A stretch of 45,576 nt of DNA, from NCBI RefSeq assembly GCF_034006665.1, contig NZ_JAVESI010000029.1:1-45576 (forward strand). Reading direction: 5' to 3'. The position numbers and the translations under genes were made by a program. This DNA is from Trichloromonas sp034006665 (GTDB lineage: Bacteria; Desulfobacterota; Desulfuromonadia; Desulfuromonadales; Trichloromonadaceae). The notes under the pieces are model-generated. The model was not told the DNA's origin. It worked only from the letters and a program-made list of their open reading frames with translations, and ran no database searches. Below, piece after piece: positions 31,627 to 39,540 of this stretch; positions within the stretch are counted from its first letter, which is position 1; each line of letters opens with the position of its first letter.

Positions 31627-32909
31627 ATTTTTTACATATTTCAGCACTTCCCGTTTGGTCCATGGATGGCAAAGGGGGCATGCCGTCATTGCGGGAAACC
31701 CTCAAGGGCCACTTGGCTGCGGGCCATCATATTGAGTTGGTTCTCCCCCAGTACGATCCGTTTTCAGACGATGAACAGCCCTTGTTCGTTCCTGAGGGGC
31801 AGAAGCTGGTTTTGCATTTTGCACCTTGTCGATGGTTACTGACATTGAAGAAGCTGCGGATAAAGGCCCGGGGTAAGGGTGATGCCGTCCCCTTTGCTTT
31901 TCGATGGATTTTGAATGTCGGCATGCTGTTAGGGCTGACTGTCAGTCTAATGGCGAAGTCCTTTCAAGTTCGGCGGAATGGATTCGTGCCGCAACTGGTT
32001 TATGCCCATAACCAATATGCGGCTTTGGCGGGTTTTTTGCTCGGCCGCTGGTTCAAGGTGCCCAACGTCACTCGCCTTTACGGCACCTTCTTGGCCGATT
32101 TGATGAACAGGCCTTTCGTCGGCCTGCGCTACCCGACCGCCGCAGCCGGTTATCTGGTCCCGTCCTCGCTGCTGATCTGCGCCAACGACGGCACCCGTGG
32201 TGATGAAGTGGCCCGCAAGTTCGGGACTCCTGACCACCGCTTCCGGTTCTGGCAAAATGGTGTCGAACCCCCTTCGCAACCACCGCAGGTCACCCGCGCC
32301 GACCTGGTCGCCCGTTTTGGTCCGCAACTTAGGTTGGAAAGTCGTTGGGCGGTATCCTGCTCCCGCCTGAGTTACTGGAAGCGCATCGACCGGATGTTGC
32401 GGGCTCTGGCTGTCTGCCGGGGGACAGGCGTCGATTGTCAACTGGTGGTTGCCGGTGACGGCCCGGAGAAAGAAAATCTGCGGACGTTGGCTACAGAACT
32501 CGGGGTTTCCGATCAGGTCGTGTGGTTGGGGGCCGTGGCTCATGACGACATTTGGGCGCTGATGAACACCGCCGATATGTTCATGATCACCAACGACGTC
32601 ACCAACCGCTGTAATCCCCTTTACGAAGCAGCTTGGGCCGGGTTGCCGGTTCTCTCCGTCAATGACCCTTCGACATCCGATCTTTTGCATCATCGTGAAA
32701 ATGCCTTGTTGGCTGAGAAGGACGACAAGGAAGCCCTGGGCAAATTGCTCGCGGAGATCTGCCGGGATGAGCCATTGCGTGAACGGCTCGGCCAGGCACA
32801 GAAGCAACTATCTGAAACATTCTGGACCTGGGAAGAGCGGATGCGGGTTGAAGTGGCAGAGTTGGAAAAGCTGGTGCCCGGTGTCGATGTTATGACAGGA
32901 GGCCGTTAG
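31623..32909 (+). CDS. Glycosyltransferase family 4 (GT-B)
   Basis: 428 residues, probably from TTG 31623, overlapping the previous stop; the family-like start FLHISALPVWSMDGKGGMPS supports it over the internal ATG. The acceptor-side domain covers 1-190. The donor domain has VSCSRLSYWKRIDRMLRALA, LVVAGDGPEKENLRTLA and the site NPLYEAAWAGLPVLSVND. The usual EGxxxxxxE is weak (CNPLYEAA), so the donor preference is unclear. GC rises again here after the AT-rich stretch. Confidence 0.85.
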   Translation: MNFLHISALPVWSMDGKGGMPSLRETLKGHLAAGHHIELVLPQYDPFSDDEQPLFVPEGQKLVLHFAPCRWLLTLKKLRIKARGKGDAVPFAFRWILNVGMLLGLTVSLMAKSFQVRRNGFVPQLVYAHNQYAALAGFLLGRWFKVPNVTRLYGTFLADLMNRPFVGLRYPTAAAGYLVPSSLLICANDGTRGDEVARKFGTPDHRFRFWQNGVEPPSQPPQVTRADLVARFGPQLRLESRWAVSCSRLSYWKRIDRMLRALAVCRGTGVDCQLVVAGDGPEKENLRTLATELGVSDQVVWLGAVAHDDIWALMNTADMFMITNDVTNRCNPLYEAAWAGLPVLSVNDPSTSDLLHHRENALLAEKDDKEALGKLLAEICRDEPLRERLGQAQKQLSETFWTWEERMRVEVAELEKLVPGVDVMTGGR

Positions 32910-32910
32910 C

Positions 32911-34227
32911 ATGTCATTGAAGGGATTGATCTTTATTGGCCTGTTCGGCTTTTGCGTGGTCGGCGCTGTTTTTCTGCCGCATCTGGGCATTTACGCTTAT
33001 CTCGCCGATTACTGTATCAATCCCAGCGATCAGTGGTGGGGGCGGCCCTTCGCCCAAATGGGTTTGCGCGTCTCGTTCACTCTGGCCCTAGCCACTATTG
33101 CCGGCATCGTTTTTCAATGGAAGAAATTGAGCTTCGGTGAGGCTTTGCTCTATCCCCAGGAAAAGATCTTACTGGCCTTTTTGCTCTTGGTTTGGCTGCT
33201 GGTTTTTGTTGGCCCGGAAACCGTCGGACGTTATGGCAGCGTCGACCATCCTTCGATCAAACTTACAAAAATCGTGATCTTCACCCTGATGATGACCCAT
33301 GTCATCACCGATCTGAAGAAACTCAGCGGCCTTTTCTGGGTCTTGGCGACGGCCGGCTTGATTCTGGGGATAAAAGCCTGGCAGACGCCCTACGGGCGCT
33401 TTGTCGGGGGGCGGTTGGAAAATATCGGCGGCGCCGATTTCGCCGAAGCCAACTTTTTTGCCGCGTTCATGGCGGCGATGCTGCCGATCATCGGCATCCA
33501 GTTCCTGCGCAGTAAACACTGGCTCGTAAAGCTTTATGCCCTTGGCTGTGGGGCGTTTACCGCCAACGCCGTCATTCTCTGCCGCAGTCGCGGTGCGTTT
33601 CTCGGGGTGGCCATGGGAGCCGTCGCGGCTTTGTGGTTTGCGCCAAAGAGGCTACGGAAAAAAATTCTGGTTCTGCTGATTGTCGGTGCCTTGGGGGGTC
33701 TTTACCTGACTGATGATCTTTTTGTCGAACGGATTTCGACCATTACGACCGATCAGCAAGAGATGGACTCTTCAACCTCCAGCCGGATTGAACTTTGGAA
33801 AGCGGGGGCGAAGATGGTGCTCAATAACCCGGTTGGGATTGGTCCCGGTAACTGGTATCAGACTATCGGACACTACATCCCTGAATATGAAGGCAAAGAT
33901 TCCCACAATACCTATGTGAAATGTGCTGCCGAACTGGGGTTGCTGGGGATTTCCCTGTTTGTTTTCTTGCTCTGGCAGACCTATGGCACCCTCAAGAAGG
34001 TGCATGGCGGAGCGGGTGGTTTGGTTGCGGAAGATGCCGAGGACTTCAGCCAGTTCTATTTTGCTCTGACCGTTTCCCTGGTTGTCATTCTCACCTGCGG
34101 GATCGCCATAACCATGATCTATACCGAAGTCGTCTGGCTACTGCTCATGCTGCCGATCTGCCTGCGCCGGGCCTACGATAACCACGTCATGGGGGAGGTG
34201 CCAGGGGGGGCGAGGCCGTTATTTTAA
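32911..34227 (+). CDS. O-antigen ligase/polymerase family membrane protein (Wzy/WaaL-like)
   Basis: 438 residues with about ten membrane helices and the Wzy_C pattern: a long loop with SSTSSRIELWKAGAKMVLNN, then PVGIGPGNWYQTIGHYIPEY and DSHNTYVKCAAELGLLGISL, where Arg/His residues of the ligase family lie. The family includes the exosortase-associated O-ligases (TIGR03097), and the start weakly recalls them. With flippase, deacetylases and export proteins in the window, a polymerase role for the EPS is the simplest reading. AGGAGG upstream of ATG 32911. End of the assembly block. Confidence 0.83.
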   Translation: MSLKGLIFIGLFGFCVVGAVFLPHLGIYAYLADYCINPSDQWWGRPFAQMGLRVSFTLALATIAGIVFQWKKLSFGEALLYPQEKILLAFLLLVWLLVFVGPETVGRYGSVDHPSIKLTKIVIFTLMMTHVITDLKKLSGLFWVLATAGLILGIKAWQTPYGRFVGGRLENIGGADFAEANFFAAFMAAMLPIIGIQFLRSKHWLVKLYALGCGAFTANAVILCRSRGAFLGVAMGAVAALWFAPKRLRKKILVLLIVGALGGLYLTDDLFVERISTITTDQQEMDSSTSSRIELWKAGAKMVLNNPVGIGPGNWYQTIGHYIPEYEGKDSHNTYVKCAAELGLLGISLFVFLLWQTYGTLKKVHGGAGGLVAEDAEDFSQFYFALTVSLVVILTCGIAITMIYTEVVWLLLMLPICLRRAYDNHVMGEVPGGARPLF

Positions 34228-34241
34228 GGCAAAAAACCTGT

Positions 34242-34345
34242 TCTCACGCCCGTTCGCTGTGCTCACTCAAGCCGCAAAGCCGCGGTAACTGCTTAAATTT
34301 CTAGGTTTTTAAGGTTCTAACCGCGTCTTAGCGTCTTTGCGTGAG
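34242..34345. repeat. CTCACGCCC...GCGTGAG interspersed repeat, copy 1
   Basis: TTCTCACGCCCGTTCGCTG, then CACTCAAGCCGCAAAGCCGC, and after 35 bases GTTCTAACCGCGTCTTAGCG and TCTTTGCGTGAGG. Ends are inverted. A second repeat family, different from the CCACGGAA type. Confidence 0.9.
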
Positions 34346-34367
34346 GCTAAGGTTTTAGGGTTTTGTT

Positions 34368-34470
34368 TTCACGCCCGTTCGCTTCGCTCACTCAAGCCGC
34401 AAAGCCGCAGTAACGGCATAAAATCTCTAGGTCTTTAAGGTATTAACCGCGTCTTGGCGTCTTCGCGTAA
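34368..34470. repeat. CTCACGCCC...GCGTGAG interspersed repeat, copy 2
   Basis: Direct tandem neighbour of copy 1 with about 85-90% identity by eye; ends TCTTCGCGTAA. Confidence 0.9.
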
Positions 34471-34491
34471 GGCCGGGTTTCGGGGTTCCCC

Positions 34492-34869
34492 ATGTATGAG
34501 AACGACATCGCGCAGCATATTGTTTCCGCCGCCTTCAAGCTGCATTTGAACCTGGGGCCGGGGCTGCTCGAATCTGTTTACGAGACGATTCTTGCCCATG
34601 AACTTCTGGGCAGAGGGCTTTCCGTCGAACGGCAGAAGCGGATACCGATAACCTATGAAGGGCTGAATTTCGACGAAGGGTTTCGCGCCGATCTGATTGT
34701 CAATAACCGCGTGATCGTGGAACTGAAGTCGGTAGAGAAGATCGCCCCGGTCCACAAGAAGCAGTTGCTCACCTATCTGCGGTTGGCCGATTGCAAACTC
34801 GGTCTCCTGATAAACTTCGGCGCCCCAACGATGAAAGAGGGGATTTCACGGGTGGTGAACGGGCTGTGA
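34492..34869 (+). CDS. GxxExxY protein (PD-(D/E)XK-like)
   Basis: 125 residues. Signature GPGLLESVYE near residue 22, followed by the nuclease-like core: FRADLIVNNRVIVELKSVEK (Asp and the ExK pair) and LTYLRLADCKLGLLINFG. Intact over the full family length (about 125 aa). Function is not established; members are common between repeats in bacterial genomes. Bounded by copies 2 and 3 of the CTCACGCCC repeat. Confidence 0.9.
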   Translation: MYENDIAQHIVSAAFKLHLNLGPGLLESVYETILAHELLGRGLSVERQKRIPITYEGLNFDEGFRADLIVNNRVIVELKSVEKIAPVHKKQLLTYLRLADCKLGLLINFGAPTMKEGISRVVNGL

Positions 34870-34878
34870 AAGCTTGTT

Positions 34879-34985
34879 TCTCACGCCCGTTCGCTGCGCT
34901 CACTCAAGCCGCAAAGCCGCAGTAAAAACATAAAATCCTTGGTTTTTTAAAGGTTCTAACCGCTTCTTTGCGTCTTTGCGTGAGA
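34879..34985. repeat. CTCACGCCC...GCGTGAG interspersed repeat, copy 3
   Basis: Same family and orientation as copies 1 and 2, so the GxxExxY gene lies between direct repeats about 100 bp long that could recombine. Confidence 0.9.
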
Positions 34986-35017
34986 CAGGTTTTCAAGTTT
35001 TAAGATTCGAGGTTCCC

Positions 35018-36142
35018 TTGGTTTCTTCAACCGCACATCCCCGCATCGCCCTCCTCCTCTCCGAACTCCGCCCCGGCGGGATGGAGCGGGTCGTCGTGCA
35101 TCTGGCCAAGGGGCTTGCGGCGCGGAATATCCCGGTGCTGGTGATCTGCCTGCAAGGCGAAGGGCTTCTCGCTTCCGAGTTCGGGGGGACGGCGGTGCGG
35201 CTGACGGCACTCAACAGTTACAGCGGCAAGGATCTCGGCGCGGTCTGGCGGCTGCGTCGGGAACTCAACCGCTTCAAACCCTCGGTCATCCATCTGCACG
35301 ACTACGCCAGCCTCCCTTACGCCCTGGCCGCCAATGCTCTGGCCGGGCGCCGCCCCATCCTATTCAGCGCTCATGGCCTGCTTTACGAAGGCTTTGAAAG
35401 CCTTAAATCCAGATACCGTTTCTTGTCCCGCTTCATCACCGCCTTTTCCGCCGTTTCCGACAAAGTCGCTGCCCGGCACCGGGATTACCTAGCTTGGCCT
35501 CGACCTATCCAGATCATCGCCAATGGCGTTCCCGCTGTTCCCCGCGATGCCGACGACCGCGAGCGGGTACGCTCCGAGTTAGGTTGCGAACCGGGGGATT
35601 TCCTCTTTCTGGCGGTCGGCAACCCCCGCCCCGAAAAAGCTTTCGAAGACCTCATCGACGCCGTGGCGCTGCTGCCGGCCGGCCGGAAGATCCGGGTGGT
35701 CGTTGCCGGCACGCTGAACGAAAGCGATTACTGCCGCATGCTCAAACAACGGGTCGAAGAACGGCAGGTGGGGGAGCGCTTTCGCTTTCTCGGCTTCCGC
35801 CAGGATACCGCCGCCCTCTACGCCGCCGCCGATGCTTTCGTCCTCTCCAGCCGCAGCGAAGGGCTGCCGATGGTCATTCTCGAAGCGATGATGGCCGGTC
35901 TGCCGGTGGTGGCGACCAGGGTCGGTGGCATTCCCGACGCGGTGGGGGAACAGGCGCTGCTGGTCGACGCCGCGCAACCGGCGCAGTTGGCGGCGGCCAT
36001 GACCCGGCTGATCACCGAGCCCAGCCTGGCTGAGACCCTCGGTGTTGCCGGAAAGGCTTACGCAGAAAAAAACTTCGGCGTCGAGCGAATGGTGGATGCG
36101 TATATCGAGTGGTACAGGCGAGTGCTGAGAGGTGAGGTCTAA
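35018..36142 (+). CDS. Glycosyltransferase family 4 (GT-B)
   Basis: 374 residues from TTG 35018, chosen because GAGG sits five bases upstream; a TTG at 34976 would extend into the repeat. N-terminal RIALLLSELRPGGMERVVVH, substrate region SAHGLLYEGFESLKSRYRFL. Donor domain LAVGNPRPEKAFEDLIDAVA, FLGFRQDTAALYAAADAFVL and SRSEGLPMVILEAMMAGLPV, containing the family EGxPMVxLE site. An EPS glycosyltransferase separated from the others by repeats. Confidence 0.87.
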   Translation: MVSSTAHPRIALLLSELRPGGMERVVVHLAKGLAARNIPVLVICLQGEGLLASEFGGTAVRLTALNSYSGKDLGAVWRLRRELNRFKPSVIHLHDYASLPYALAANALAGRRPILFSAHGLLYEGFESLKSRYRFLSRFITAFSAVSDKVAARHRDYLAWPRPIQIIANGVPAVPRDADDRERVRSELGCEPGDFLFLAVGNPRPEKAFEDLIDAVALLPAGRKIRVVVAGTLNESDYCRMLKQRVEERQVGERFRFLGFRQDTAALYAAADAFVLSSRSEGLPMVILEAMMAGLPVVATRVGGIPDAVGEQALLVDAAQPAQLAAAMTRLITEPSLAETLGVAGKAYAEKNFGVERMVDAYIEWYRRVLRGEV

Positions 36143-36143
36143 T

Positions 36144-36240
36144 TAGCCACAGACCCACACAGACCAAGGCGGACAGAATCTTTTGGTCCACGGAAAACAC
36201 GGAAAGCACGGAAGAAAACCGAAAGTCAAAGCCTTGGGTT
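36144..36240. repeat. Composite interspersed repeat, left half
   Basis: TAGCCACAGACCCACACAG (outer), GGTCCACGGAAAACACGGAA (middle) and GGGTTTTGGA, where full copies continue CAGGATAAAG but this one changes to TCGGGCCGG. Its right half is found after the RelE/XRE module at 36962. Confidence 0.88.
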
Positions 36241-36274
36241 TTGGATCGGGCCGGGGAGCGCTGCCGTGCCTCTC

Positions 36275-36303
36275 TTGAATGGTTGTTTGCTTTATGCTAA
36301 CTT
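36275..36303 (+). promoter_or_regulatory. Candidate promoter of the RelE/XRE module
   Basis: TTGAAT-N17-TAACTT (an alternative -10, TATGCT, is at 36293). Either would place transcription start within a few bases of ATG 36309, and no good ribosome site is visible, so the mRNA may be nearly leaderless. Confidence 0.35.
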
Positions 36304-36308
36304 GAGCC

Positions 36309-36566
36309 ATGTTTACCGTCGATTATTCAAAAGCTGCCCGAAAGACACTCAAGGCCATGCCGCGCAATGTCGCCAAACTGATCTGCGAGAAGATCGAGGC
36401 GCTGGCCGTGGATCCTTTCGCCGCGAACAACAATGTCCTGAAATTGACCAATCACCCGGGCTATCGGTTACGGGTCGGCGATTGGCGCGTTGTGTATCTC
36501 GTTCATGAAGAGGCGTTGCTGATCGCTGTTGTGCGTATCGCATCGCGGGGAGATGTGTATCAATGA
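36309..36566 (+). CDS. RelE-family toxin
   Basis: 85 residues: MFTVDYSKAARKTLKAMPRN, then IEALAVDPFAANNNVLKLTN and YRLRVGDWRVVYLVHEEALL. This is the RelE mRNA-interferase layout with basic residues and a C-terminal Arg-rich strand (VVRIASRGDVY). Encoded before its antitoxin, the reverse of the usual relBE order and like higBA. Overlaps the next gene by four bases. Confidence 0.85.
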   Translation: MFTVDYSKAARKTLKAMPRNVAKLICEKIEALAVDPFAANNNVLKLTNHPGYRLRVGDWRVVYLVHEEALLIAVVRIASRGDVYQ

Positions 36567-36937
36567 AAGCACAGATTATCGAAAAAAACGGTAAGCCGGA
36601 ATACGCGGTCATTCCCTATGCCGATTATCTGCGCATGCTGGCGTTTATGGAGGATAAGGCCGATGCGCGGGTCGTTGCCGAATTTTATGACAGTTATGCC
36701 GCCGGCCTTGAACCGCTTGTCCCCGCCGAAATTCTCCGGCGTGAACTGGAGGGGGAATCCCCCATGAAACTCTGGCGCGAGCATCGGGGACTGACCCAGC
36801 AGGCGCTTGCCGACCAATCGGGCATCAGCAAACCCTATCTGTCCCAGATAGAATCCGGCAAACGGCAAGGAACCGTCGAAACCCTGGCGGCCATTGCCCG
36901 GGTGTTGGATGTGCCGCTGGAATTTTTGACGGGATGA
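36563..36937 (+). CDS. XRE-family helix-turn-helix antitoxin
   Basis: 124 residues. A Phd/RelB-like N-terminal part (QIIEKNGKPEYAVIPYADYL) is joined to a C-terminal HTH_XRE domain (MKLWREHRGLTQQALADQSG, ISKPYLSQIESGKRQGTVET). Such fusion antitoxins bind the toxin with one end and operator DNA with the other. The partner is the RelE protein immediately upstream. Confidence 0.85.
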   Translation: MKAQIIEKNGKPEYAVIPYADYLRMLAFMEDKADARVVAEFYDSYAAGLEPLVPAEILRRELEGESPMKLWREHRGLTQQALADQSGISKPYLSQIESGKRQGTVETLAAIARVLDVPLEFLTG

Positions 36938-36961
36938 GAAACCTGGGGCATGCACCGGACC

Positions 36962-37025
36962 CCCCTTATCCCGTCAAAAAAACTTTTAAGATTTTGTCCG
37001 TGCTTTCCGTGTTTTCCGTGGACAG
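36962..37025. repeat. Composite interspersed repeat, right half
   Basis: CCCTTATCCCGTCAAAAAAA (end of the inner layer) and TTTGTCCGTGCTTTCCGTG plus TTTTCCGTGGACAG (middle layer). Together with 36144-36240 it makes one element with the RelE/XRE module lying inside. Confidence 0.88.
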
Positions 37026-37048
37026 ATCAGGTTTGAAAGGCAAAGGTT

Positions 37049-37342
37049 ATGACCAACTCTATGCGGCCGATTCATCCCGGCGAGATCCTTCGCGAAGAGA
37101 TGGAGGAATTGCAGCTCTCCGCCCGTCAGCTGGCTACCGCTCTTCACGTGCCCCCCAACCGAATCACCGGAATTCTCAATGAGCAACGGGCAGTGACGGC
37201 GGATACCGCCTTGCGTCTGTCCCGCTTTTTCGGCACGACCCCGGAATTCTGGATGAACCTGCAGGCGGCCTATGAGCTGCGTCAGACCCGTTTTGTCCAT
37301 GGGGAAAAAATTAGCAAGGAAGTTCAGCCCCATGCGGCCTGA
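37049..37342 (+). CDS. higA: HigA-family antitoxin, lone
   Basis: 97 residues: MRPIHPGEILREEMEELQLS, ARQLATALHVPPNRITGILN, and DTALRLSRFFGTTPEFWMNL. These are diagnostic of the HigA/VapI addiction antitoxin family (TIGR02607). HigB normally precedes it, but only a repeat and the unrelated RelE/XRE module lie upstream. It is either an orphan antitoxin or acts with a toxin elsewhere. Confidence 0.88.
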   Translation: MTNSMRPIHPGEILREEMEELQLSARQLATALHVPPNRITGILNEQRAVTADTALRLSRFFGTTPEFWMNLQAAYELRQTRFVHGEKISKEVQPHAA

Positions 37343-37391
37343 GAGAATGTTATTCATGCGGTATTGTGATTCTGTTCGCGGCTAAAAGGCA

Positions 37392-37540
37392 ATGAGCCAC
37401 AGGTCCACACAGACCAAGGCGGCGGATAGAATCTTTTGGGTCCACGGAAAACACGGAAAGCAAGGAAAAAAATCTGAAAACAGAAAATCTTTTCAAGGTT
37501 TTGTCCGTGATTTCCGTGCTTTCCGTGGACAGAAAATAGC
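37392..37540. repeat. Composite interspersed repeat, outer-left and middle layers
   Basis: GAGCCACAGGTCCACACAG, GGGTCCACGGAAAACACGG and, after a short loop without the GGATAA layer, TGTCCGTGATTTCCGTG and CTTTCCGTGGACAG. Confidence 0.9.
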
Positions 37541-37575
37541 TTCTAAAGTCTCTATGTTTTTACCGGCCAGGTTGC

Positions 37576-37620
37576 TTGACGACACCCCCTCCTGACCCTA
37601 TGCTGTACGCATTCAATGCG
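37576..37620 (+). promoter_or_regulatory. Sigma-70 promoter and operator of ccdAB
   Basis: TTGACG (37576-37581), 17-base spacer, TATGCT (37599-37604). A perfect dyad CGCATT-C-AATGCG (37608-37620) covers the expected start site and is a good operator for CcdA or the CcdA-CcdB complex. Confidence 0.65.
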
Positions 37621-37634
37621 CATGGGAGGTGCTT

Positions 37635-37865
37635 GTGAATACCGCGAAAAAACAACCGGCGAATCTGAGTATCCGCGGCGACCTGTTGCGCCAGGCCAAG
37701 GCTCGCAATATCAATCTGTCGCAAACGCTGGAAGAAAGTTTGACGAAAATCCTCAAGGAGCAGGATCGCCAGACTTGGCTGGAGGAGAACCGCGAGGCGA
37801 TGGAAGCGGCGAACCGGTTCGTGGCTGAGCACGGGTTGTGGAGCGACGGGCTGCGGAGATTCTGA
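37635..37865 (+). CDS. ccdA: CcdA-family antitoxin
   Basis: 76 residues from GTG 37635 behind GGGAGG (an in-frame GTG at 37629 overlaps that site). N-terminal RHH-like part KQPANLSIRGDLLRQAKARN, INLSQTLEESLTKIL; C-terminal toxin-binding tail WLEENREAMEAANRFVAEHG. The pattern 'NREAMEAYNxxVxxxGL' is typical of CcdA. Its stop overlaps the ccdB start (TGATG). Confidence 0.9.
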   Translation: MNTAKKQPANLSIRGDLLRQAKARNINLSQTLEESLTKILKEQDRQTWLEENREAMEAANRFVAEHGLWSDGLRRF

Positions 37866-38167
37866 TGGCGCAATTCGACATCTATGCCCATCAGGGGGAA
37901 GGGATCGACTATCTGCTCGATCTGCAGGATGAACTCCTCGAACCTCTGACGACGCGGGTGGTGGCGCCGCTGGCTCGCGCGGAAAACGTCGGGCCGGCGA
38001 TGAAGACCGTTAATCCCCGCATCCGGATCGGCGGCGCTGACTATCTTCTGCTCACCCAGCTGCTCGCGGCTATCCCCATTGCGGCCCTGGGCCAACCCGT
38101 CGCCTCGGCCAAAACGCAACGGACCGAAATTGTCGCCGCCCTCGATTTTCTCTTCACCGGGATTTGA
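37865..38167 (+). CDS. ccdB: CcdB-family gyrase-poison toxin
   Basis: 100 residues (E. coli F-plasmid CcdB has 101). MAQFDIYAHQGEGIDYLLDL, LTTRVVAPLARA, VNPRIRIGGADYLLLTQLLA and IPIAALGQPVAS align along the family. The C-terminus, needed for gyrase poisoning in F CcdB (Trp-Gly-Ile), is Thr-Gly-Ile here. Gly and Ile are kept but the Trp is replaced, so poisoning activity may differ. Confidence 0.9.
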   Translation: MAQFDIYAHQGEGIDYLLDLQDELLEPLTTRVVAPLARAENVGPAMKTVNPRIRIGGADYLLLTQLLAAIPIAALGQPVASAKTQRTEIVAALDFLFTGI

Positions 38168-38256
38168 AGGGGTGAGGGGTGAGGTCCGTTCCACAATCAT
38201 TTCTCCGCTTCTGTTTTGGCGCTGAATTAGGTACGCTAAAAAGACTGGAGGTGCCC

Positions 38257-38532
38257 ATGCATATTACCAACGACATCAAGCCCGTAACCTATCTGAAAGC
38301 AAAGACCGCCGAGCTGCTCAAACAGGTCAATGAAACCCAGCGGCCGGTGATCATCACTCAAAACGGGGAAGCCCGGGCGGTCTTGCAGGATGCTCGCAGT
38401 TACGAGGAGATGCGCAACGTCATCGGTCTGCTGAAACTTGTTTCCCAGGGGGAAGCGGACGTGCGGGAGGGGAAACATACCGCCCATGACGACCTCTTCG
38501 AGCGACTGGAAAAGGAACTGCAACGCCGATGA
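38257..38532 (+). CDS. Phd/YefM-family antitoxin
   Basis: 91 residues from ATG 38257 behind TGGAGGTG. KPVTYLKAKTAELLKQVNET, PVIITQNGEARAVLQDARSY and a C-terminal acidic/basic helix (DVREGKHTAHDDLFERLEKE) are the Phd/YefM pattern. Overlaps the toxin start by four bases. Confidence 0.9.
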   Translation: MHITNDIKPVTYLKAKTAELLKQVNETQRPVIITQNGEARAVLQDARSYEEMRNVIGLLKLVSQGEADVREGKHTAHDDLFERLEKELQRR

Positions 38533-38855
38533 TCGCGAGTTTTCGGGTCGTCTGGACCCATACGGCGGAACGGGATCTGGTCGGCGTCATCGACTATATC
38601 GCCCTGGACAGTCCGGGCAATGCATTGCACATCCTCAAAAAGATCCGCCGGCAAGTCGATGCCCTCAAGGATCATCCCGAGCTCGGCCGAATCGCCCCGG
38701 AGCTGCAAGCGCAGGGCATCGGTCAGTATCGCGAACTGATTGTCGACCCCTGGCGGATCGTTTTTCGCATCACGGAGGGGAGCGTCTATATCCTGGCGCT
38801 GCTCGATGCCCGCCGGAATGTCGAAGATCTTCTGCTGCAACGATTGGTTCGGTAG
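38529..38855 (+). CDS. RelE/ParE-family toxin
   Basis: 108 residues: FRVVWTHTAERDLVGVIDYI, NALHILKKIRRQVDALKDHP, LGRIAPELQAQGIGQYRELI, PWRIVFRI and VYILALLDARRNVEDLLLQR. Typical partner of Phd/YefM antitoxins. Whether it targets ribosome-bound mRNA or gyrase cannot be told from sequence. Confidence 0.88.
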   Translation: MIASFRVVWTHTAERDLVGVIDYIALDSPGNALHILKKIRRQVDALKDHPELGRIAPELQAQGIGQYRELIVDPWRIVFRITEGSVYILALLDARRNVEDLLLQRLVR

Positions 38856-38874
38856 TCAGAGGACCGATCCATTC

Positions 38875-39074
38875 CTGTCCACGGAAAACACGGAAAGCAC
38901 GGAAGAAAACCGAAAGGTCAACGGCTGGGTTTTAGACAGGATAAAGGCGGATCACTGCGGATAGAACCGGATAAGTCTTTGGGGTTGGACTTTACATCCG
39001 ATTTTATCCACCTTCATCCAGTCAAAAAAGATTTTCAAGATTTTGTCCGTGATTTCCGTGTCTTCCGTGGACAG
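38875..39074. repeat. Composite interspersed repeat, full middle and inner layers
   Basis: A 200-bp near-palindrome: CTGTCCACGGAAAACACGG ... GACAGGATAAAGGCGGAT ... ATTTTATCCACCTTCATCC ... TTCCGTGTCTTCCGTGGACAG (ends exactly inverted). Confidence 0.95.
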
Positions 39075-39114
39075 ATTGCCGGTTTTGTCTGATTTTTCTG
39101 TGGTTGGGGTGTTC

Positions 39115-39540
39115 ATGGAAAACGACATTCGTTGGAAGCAGCGTTTCAATAATTACCGGCGGGCGTTGCAAACGCTGACGGCGGCGGTTGAACTGGCCGC
39201 GCGGCGGGATTTGTCCGATCTCGAAAAGCAGGGATTGATTCAGGGCTTCGAGTTTACCCATGAACTGGCCTGGAACGTGATGAAGGACTATCTCGAAGAG
39301 CAGGGGTTTGTTGGGCTGATTGGTTCGAAAAACGTGACGCGGACCGCTTTCAAGAATGCCCTGATCGGCGACGGCGAGGCCTGGATGGATATGATCAAGG
39401 CGCGTAATCTCAGTTCCCACACCTACAACACTGAAACGGCCGAAACCATCGCCGAGGATATTTTGCACCGGTTCTATCCGGCCTTTGCCGCGATGGAGAA
39501 AACCTTTTCGACCCTGGCGGAAGCGGACCTTGCGGAATGA
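39115..39540 (+). CDS. hepT: HEPN-domain toxin, HI0074/HepT family
   Basis: 141 residues. RX4HXY motif RNLSSHTYN near residue 100, and LSDLEKQGLIQGFEFTHELA, WNVMKDYLEEQGF typical of the family. Clearly similar along its length to the minus-strand protein at 1736 (both have LSDLEK and AWMDMI/IWMDML before the motif). Overlaps the MNT start by four bases. Confidence 0.88.
   Translation: MENDIRWKQRFNNYRRALQTLTAAVELAARRDLSDLEKQGLIQGFEFTHELAWNVMKDYLEEQGFVGLIGSKNVTRTAFKNALIGDGEAWMDMIKARNLSSHTYNTETAETIAEDILHRFYPAFAAMEKTFSTLAEADLAE

Noticed and set aside
34242..34985. tRNA or other structured RNA in the CTCACGCCC repeats
   Set aside because: No cloverleaf or CCA/T-loop pattern; copies are direct repeats with inverted ends.
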